A DNA stretch of 64,000 bases from Bradyrhizobium sp. BTAi1. GTDB lineage: Bacteria; Pseudomonadota; Alphaproteobacteria; Rhizobiales; Xanthobacteraceae. The notes under the pieces were generated by a model, which saw only the letters and a program-made list of their open reading frames with translations, was not told the origin of the DNA and did not search any database. Within the stretch, counting starts at the first letter, position 1. Every line of letters begins with the position of its first letter. A program made the translations under genes and the position numbers. This document shows, one piece after another, positions 59,595 to 64,000 of the stretch. The DNA is taken from positions 5,599,501 to 5,663,500 of the forward strand of contig NC_009485.1 in the NCBI RefSeq assembly GCF_000015165.1, in the 5' to 3' direction.

Positions 59595-60452
59595 TCACGC
59601 CTGCACCGCGCTTCGGTAGGCGTCCACCAGGGCATCGAGCGCCGCGCGCGCCCGCCCCTCCCGCACCCGCGTGTGCAGCAGGACCGGCAGCCGGGGCAGC
59701 TCCGGCAGTCCGAGCCTTGCGCCGACATCGACCGCGCCCGATGGCAGCATGCGCGGCGCCAGCGCGGCGACGCCGAGCCCGGCCGTGACAGCGGCCACGA
59801 CCGCCGCAACGCCGCCGCCGACGAAGATTTCGGTCCAGGACACGCCGGCGGCGTCGAGATGCTGCGCGGCCATCGCGCGCACGCCGCAGGACTCCGCCAT
59901 GGTCGCGACGGGCAGCGGCTCGCCCGCGCGCGGCTGCCAGTTCGGGCTCGCGAACCAGCCAAACTTTTCCTCGGTCACGAGGTCACCATCGCTGCGCCCG
60001 GCATGCAGGCGAACGATCACCGCCTCGATCTCGCGCCGGTCGTAGCTCTGCAACAGATCGCCCGACGATCCGATGCGGATCTCGACCACGAGATGCGGAT
60101 CATGGTCGTTCATGCGCGCGATCAGCGCCGGCAGCTCCGGCCCGGCGACATGGTCGCTGATGCCGATGATCAGGCGCTGCCGCACGCCGGCAAACGCCGC
60201 GAGCGCGTGGTCGTGCGCCGCCAGCAGCTGACGGGCCGGATCGAGAAACACCCTGCCCCGCTCCGACAGCTGCACATGCCGCGGCGTGCGCTCGATCAGC
60301 CGGCACCCCAGCCGGTTCTCGAGCCGCCGCAGCTTCAGGCTGATCGCGGCCTGCGTCGTCTGCATCGCCTCGGCGGCGCGGGTGAAGCTGCCGAGCTCGG
60401 CAATACGGACGAAGGCCTGGACCTCGTCCAGGTCGAGCGGATGTTCGGTCAT
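59595..60452 (-). CDS. LysR family transcriptional regulator
   Basis: 285 residues. N-terminal winged HTH with FVRIAELGSFTRAAEAMQTT followed by QAAISLKLRRLENRLGCRLI, then the LysR substrate domain. Divergent from the tautomerase gene with 117 bp between them, the standard arrangement for a LysR-controlled target. A cognate inducer cannot be guessed. Confidence 0.93.
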   Translation of the reverse strand: MTEHPLDLDEVQAFVRIAELGSFTRAAEAMQTTQAAISLKLRRLENRLGCRLIERTPRHVQLSERGRVFLDPARQLLAAHDHALAAFAGVRQRLIIGISDHVAGPELPALIARMNDHDPHLVVEIRIGSSGDLLQSYDRREIEAVIVRLHAGRSDGDLVTEEKFGWFASPNWQPRAGEPLPVATMAESCGVRAMAAQHLDAAGVSWTEIFVGGGVAAVVAAVTAGLGVAALAPRMLPSGAVDVGARLGLPELPRLPVLLHTRVREGRARAALDALVDAYRSAVQA

Positions 60453-60522
60453 TTCCAGCCATTATGACTGATATCTCGATCCTCAGCATACCCGAACCGC
60501 ACCGCCGCATCTAATCTCTCAA

Positions 60523-60558
60523 CCGACGTCGCGGATGATCAGCCGACGTCGCGGATGA
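60523..60558. repeat. 16-bp direct repeat at the tautomerase start
   Basis: CCGACGTCGCGGATGA at 60523-60538 and again at 60543-60558, 20 bp apart, each with the palindrome GACGTC. The second copy ends 11 nt before the tautomerase ATG. Confidence 0.8.
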
Positions 60559-60569
60559 AAGGACCAGGG

Positions 60570-60947
60570 ATGCCGCTGCTTCACATCTCGTTGCGCGCGG
60601 GCAAGCCGGAGGCCTACCGGCAGGCGATCTTCGACAGCCTCTACCGGGCGATGCGCGAGGCGCTCGACGTGCCGGAGGACGATCAGTTCATGATCATCAC
60701 CGAGCACGATCCTTCCAACTTCCGCTATGGCAACGCCTTCGACGTCAACCGCAGTGACGATCTCGTCTACATCCAGATCACCGTCTTCGACACCCGCACG
60801 CCAGAGCAGAAGACGGCGCTGTTCCGACGCATCGCCGCGCTGCTCGGCGACAGCCCCGGCCTCCGGCCCGAGGACGTCTTCGTTGTCATCCTCGACGCCG
60901 CCAAGGAAAACTGGTCGGTCGGCCACGGCCTCGCGCAGTTCGCGTGA
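60570..60947 (+). CDS. Tautomerase family protein
   Basis: 125 residues from the ATG at 60570, giving MPLLHISLRAGKPEAYRQAI with the N-terminal Pro that acts as the catalytic base in this superfamily. The length (about 125) fits the MSAD/Cg10062-like or DUF-type long tautomerases. FMIITEHDPSNFRYG and VFVVILDAAKENWSVGHG are conserved in this subgroup. Likely regulated by the divergent LysR protein. Confidence 0.88.
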   Translation: MPLLHISLRAGKPEAYRQAIFDSLYRAMREALDVPEDDQFMIITEHDPSNFRYGNAFDVNRSDDLVYIQITVFDTRTPEQKTALFRRIAALLGDSPGLRPEDVFVVILDAAKENWSVGHGLAQFA

Positions 60948-60993
60948 GGCGACGGGTCACGGGCGGCTGGCCTGGAAGCACGATGTCTCCACG

Positions 60994-61079
60994 CGTCATT
61001 GCGAGCGCGAGCGAAGCAATCCAGAATCCCCTCTCAGGCGAGACAGTCTGGGCTGCCTCGCTGCTGCGCTCGCAACGAC
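60994..61079. repeat. Palindromic intergenic repeat, family B (copy 3, degenerate)
   Basis: CGTCATTGCGAGCGCGAGCG, AAGCAATCCAGA, then CTGGGCTGCC and CTGCGCTCGCAACGA. The arms are less complementary than in the other two copies. Confidence 0.65.
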
Positions 61080-61107
61080 AAGGAGAGCGCGTCGTTGGAA
61101 CGGCGGC

Positions 61108-61325
61108 GTGCTGGATAATCCCCTGGAGTCAGGGACAGCTGATTCAAGGCTGCGTGAGCTGTATCGCAGGACCAACAGCTTGCCCCATTTGCCGGAAGAG
61201 ATCGGTTCAATGGCGGAGCTGCGCCAGATCGATTTGAGAGGGACCCCTCTCGCCGCATTGCCGGAAACGCTGATCGAGCTTCCACGTCTCGAAAAGCTCG
61301 ATCTGCGCTGGGTGACGTGGGACTT
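61108..61325 (+). pseudogene. Leucine-rich-repeat protein remnant
   Basis: About 70 codons: RLRELYRRTNSLPHLPEEIG, ELRQIDLRGTPLAALPETL and LPRLEKLDLRW follow the bacterial LRR consensus (LxxLxLxxNxLxxLPxxI). There is no convincing start or upstream repeats, and the sequence after LRW loses the pattern. It looks like the 3' end of a truncated LRR gene lying behind a family B repeat. Confidence 0.6.
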
Positions 61326-61568
61326 CCTTTACCCGAAGAGCATCGTGCGGACTACATGCGCATCCAAATTGAGGCTGCTTTGTGCAAGGCGTTTGCTCAC
61401 GGGCGAGATCGGCTTACTGAGACTGATGCACCTCGTGCGGTCTGATAGTGGTCTGCGTTGGGTCACGGCCGGCGGCCGAGCATCCCGAGACAACGCCCGG
61501 TCTGCCCCGGACAGCCGACCAACAGGGCTGGCCTCTGGCTATTCGCCTTTGGCGCCAATAGCAGACGT

Positions 61569-62663
61569 TCAGCCAGGCTCAACTCCTGCTTTTGTAGAAT
61601 TGCTAAAAACAATCTTCGCAACCTGATGCGCCCGGATGCGCGGAGATAGGCCTTTATCGTTCGACAGAACGATGATTGTGCGTTGGGCGTCGAGAAAGCG
61701 GATGATGTAGTTGCAGTAGGCGCCCAAGCTGCCCCCGTGAGCGACGTGTCGGAAATCAACGCCCAGTGCGAGCAATTGTTCACGCTCAGCGGCAGAGCAA
61801 TAGGGAAAGACATTCGTGATCCAGCCAAATCCATAGCCGACTGATGTGCCATCGTTGCTTGCGCCGGATGTGAAGCTCTGTAAGAGCGCGGCTCTTGGGA
61901 GCAAGAGTTCGGCATTTAGTGCCTGATCCCAGAGCAATAAATCATCAAGCGTGGAGAAAAGACCTCCGTCGCCCGCCGTCAACAGGGGATAATCCCACCG
62001 CTTGAATAGTCCATGTTCGTTCAAGTAGCCATGCGCTAGCCTATACAGCGTGGGGCGGGTCGCATCGTAGACGACCGTATGCCTCATGCGGAGCGGATCA
62101 AACACATTGGCTTTCAGGAAAGCTGCAAAGGATTGACCAGAAACAGTGGCCACAATCATCGCCAGCAGGACGTAGCCCGTGTTGCTGTAGGTGAACCGGG
62201 ATCCGACAGGAAAGTCGGGTGTCGGCAGCCGGGTGATCCATTCAAGCACGGCCTCGTTGGTCACGCTAAGGACATCACCGGTCCACTCAGGTGTCCGTCC
62301 GCTGGAATTGAGGAACTCCAGATAATTGGGAAGCCCCGCCGTGTGATGCAGCAGGTTACGTATCGAAATTTCGGCGCCCCAAGCGGGAAGCTGCGGGAAG
62401 AAAGTCGATAGGCGATCTTGGTAGCTCAATCTCCCATCATTCACCAACAGCATGATCGCTATGGCGGTGAACTGCTTGGAGATCGACGCCAGATAAAACG
62501 AAGTGTCCGTCGTAATTGGCCGATCTGCTTCCAGATCGGCAAGGCCATAACACTTGCGGCAGATTATCTCCCCACGATCGACGACGAGAAGCGCAGCGCC
62601 AGGATGCTGCGGTTTATCCATATCGGCGAAAACCGCATCAATCTCGACATCGAGCTTACCCAT
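61569..62663 (-). CDS. Serine hydrolase, beta-lactamase class C fold
   Basis: 364 residues without a signal peptide. The catalytic SxxK is SISK (Ser 60, Lys 63) in FYLASISKQFTAIAIMLLV; the second motif is YSN (FTYSNTGYVLLAM). A third HGG motif (HVAHGGSLGAY) lies near residue 313. All three motifs are present, so it should be active as an esterase, peptidase or beta-lactamase-like enzyme. Base composition is lower in GC than neighbours, suggesting acquisition. Confidence 0.88.
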   Translation of the reverse strand: MGKLDVEIDAVFADMDKPQHPGAALLVVDRGEIICRKCYGLADLEADRPITTDTSFYLASISKQFTAIAIMLLVNDGRLSYQDRLSTFFPQLPAWGAEISIRNLLHHTAGLPNYLEFLNSSGRTPEWTGDVLSVTNEAVLEWITRLPTPDFPVGSRFTYSNTGYVLLAMIVATVSGQSFAAFLKANVFDPLRMRHTVVYDATRPTLYRLAHGYLNEHGLFKRWDYPLLTAGDGGLFSTLDDLLLWDQALNAELLLPRAALLQSFTSGASNDGTSVGYGFGWITNVFPYCSAAEREQLLALGVDFRHVAHGGSLGAYCNYIIRFLDAQRTIIVLSNDKGLSPRIRAHQVAKIVFSNSTKAGVEPG

Positions 62664-62964
62664 CTATCTCCCCCGTTAGGCAAGCGATGGTATACGAATG
62701 CATGGATGTTGTGATGCTCAAAGCTCGCCAAATGTCTGGTCCGGGTCAAGGGCGGCTGTGGCCGGTCGGCCGGTGGCACGGCCGGTGTGCCCCCAGCTCC
62801 GTAAATCCCCCATCCGGGCCAGCACTTACGTCCTGGGCCAACAGGCGACATCGAGAGACCGCGAGACCGAACCGCTGAGAGATCGCGCCACGTTTGCACG
62901 ACCAGAACACGAAGGGTGACGTGTGTGTGAGAACCCCAATGTCGGGGCAGCCACGGCGAGATGA
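62664..62964. other. Intergenic region between two hydrolase genes
   Basis: About 300 bp with no credible reading frame. Contains GC-rich inverted words (GGCCGGTCGGCCGGTGGC) near 62759. No repeat family member or terminator identified. Confidence 0.45.
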
Positions 62965-63951
62965 CTACGGGTTCGCGCTTTCAGCGAAGTGCTTGCGGAA
63001 AAACGCCACGATATCAGCGTGGAGATTCCGATGAAAATCGACGCGGTCGAAACCCGGCGCATCGGTGCAAACGGCGGGATTTGCCTGCGCTTCCTTTAGG
63101 GTGCAGGTGGCAAGGAACGAGAAGTGCCTGGCGTTTGCCACGAAGTGATAGTCTGGCACCGGGAGCCCTTGTTTGACCGCTGCCGCGCAGCATCCTGACA
63201 GACCGTCAGCATTCTGGGCCGGATCGGAACTCCACAGTTGCACGGGAATCGTTGTTCTCTTCAGGTTCTTCTCGGGGAAGACAAAAGCGGGATATGGATC
63301 AACGATGACAGCGGCCTTGACGCGCGGATCAGGCTTGATCAGCTGACCGGGCGCCTCGCCGCTTTCGAGTTGCTTGCAGGCCAACAGGCTCGACGTCGCG
63401 CAATTGGGCAGACCCTTTCGTAAATCGGGATTGCCGCCGATGACAGCAAGCCCCGTATAGCCGCCAAACGAGAAGCCGTAGAGACCAATATGTTGGGCGT
63501 CGATGCGTGGCGCATCCGGCCAGCCATCGAGCATGTAGTCGATCAGCCGGCTAATATCCGCCGGGCGCTCGACGAGCACCGAAAGGCTGTCAGTGCGGCT
63601 GGTGTCGCGCCAGGTGTCACCAGGATGGTTGAGCGCGGCGACGACAAAACCGGCATCGGCCAGCGCCGCGGCCGTGTCATGGTGACCGCCGAACCATCCG
63701 CGCCTGCCATGCGAAATCACGATGAGCGGGAGTTTTTCGCCCGTCACTGGACATCCGGGCACGGCGAAGAAAATGGCTCCACGTGCGTCCATTTCTTGTG
63801 GCGACTCCGCGCACGGCGTCCAGACCAGCAGTCTGATCGCCGGCCCCGTCGCGCCAGCGGGAATGTCAAAGTTTCTGACCCCCGCGGCTTTCGCCGCTGT
63901 CAGTCCGAAGAGGAAGCAGATGGCGAACACGAATTTAGTGCTACGCATCAT
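62965..63951 (-). CDS. Secreted alpha/beta hydrolase (dienelactone-hydrolase/PAF-acetylhydrolase-like)
   Basis: 328 residues from the ATG at 63951, with GGAG upstream. Signal peptide FVFAICFLFGLTAAKAAG. The oxyanion region is LPLIVISHGRRGWFGGHHD, the nucleophile GFSFGGYTG, and the later His is in NARHFSFLATC. Several Cys in the C-terminal half suggest disulfides. Substrate unknown. The protein is complete inside the window. Confidence 0.88.
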   Translation of the reverse strand: MMRSTKFVFAICFLFGLTAAKAAGVRNFDIPAGATGPAIRLLVWTPCAESPQEMDARGAIFFAVPGCPVTGEKLPLIVISHGRRGWFGGHHDTAAALADAGFVVAALNHPGDTWRDTSRTDSLSVLVERPADISRLIDYMLDGWPDAPRIDAQHIGLYGFSFGGYTGLAVIGGNPDLRKGLPNCATSSLLACKQLESGEAPGQLIKPDPRVKAAVIVDPYPAFVFPEKNLKRTTIPVQLWSSDPAQNADGLSGCCAAAVKQGLPVPDYHFVANARHFSFLATCTLKEAQANPAVCTDAPGFDRVDFHRNLHADIVAFFRKHFAESANP

Positions 63952-64000
63952 TGGCTCCGATAGCCTAAGACTCTTCACAATAAGGCACGTTGGACCAAGC

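Noticed and set aside
1..64000. tRNA, rRNA, CRISPR array or prophage
   Set aside because: Looked for conserved tRNA T-loop sequences, regular direct-repeat arrays and phage structural genes; none seen.

Overview
The window is GC-rich chromosomal DNA of an alphaproteobacterium. Its gene content and intergenic repeats point to the Bradyrhizobium / Nitrobacteraceae group. The pointers are: small-type PurL with PurS and PurQ, an ATPase zeta-subunit (DUF1476) gene, DUF1236, DUF2336 and DUF3455 proteins, monothiol glutaredoxin near BolA, an ergothioneine pair egtB-egtD, an OprB porin, and several copies of palindromic repeats of the kind common in that group. This assignment is inference from content; no rRNA or marker comparison was possible. 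I saw no rRNA gene, tRNA gene or CRISPR array.

Layout. 1-4.0 kb: a MacAB/YbbAP-like export operon (ATPase, double-FtsX permease, membrane fusion protein running off the left edge). 4.1-6.7 kb: small membrane protein, PHB-depolymerase-family esterase with a CopG repressor, DCC thiol oxidoreductase. 6.8-8.8 kb: a REP-type tyrosine transposase with its own terminal inverted repeats, followed by 1.2 kb of mosaic repeats. 8.8-14.5 kb: murI, HpcH/HpaI aldolase, cupin, acyltransferase-like protein, rpsD, unknown protein, threonine aldolase. 14.5-21.5 kb: grxD-macro domain-serine hydrolase on the minus strand, then egtB-egtD, ltrA, bolA, DUF427, DUF1328. 21.9-31.2 kb: acyltransferase, then the purine genes purL and purC-purS-orf59-purQ split by three unrelated genes, then the ATPase zeta gene.

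31.6-39.3 kb: a seven-gene minus-strand cluster (OsmC-like, acyl-CoA-dehydrogenase-like flavoprotein, rhodanese, nitrate/cyanate-type ABC transporter, cyanase) with a divergent TetR regulator. It reads as a cyanate/reactive-sulfur handling unit. 39.3-46.5 kb: DUF2336 protein, then a type I secretion ATPase and adaptor next to a calpain-family cysteine protease with an intact Cys-His-Asn triad, probably its exported substrate. 46.7-50.9 kb: a TrmJ-type tRNA methyltransferase fused to a DUF559 nuclease-like domain, icd, DUF3455, unknown. 50.9-55.6 kb: copD-copC, ilvD behind a strongly structured leader, DUF3303. 55.7-64.0 kb: adenylate cyclase, OprB porin, an antitoxin with a frameshifted ParE toxin, LysR/tautomerase pair, a leucine-rich-repeat remnant, a beta-lactamase-fold hydrolase and an alpha/beta hydrolase.

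The most interesting items are the cyanate/rhodanese cluster, the TrmJ-DUF559 fusion, the calpain-like protease with its secretion system, a 59-codon gene tucked between purS and purQ, the broken ParE, and several unexplained sequence patterns: 11-bp-spaced hexamers before the copG-family gene, 14-bp tandem repeats at the copC start, and competing inverted repeats before ilvD.
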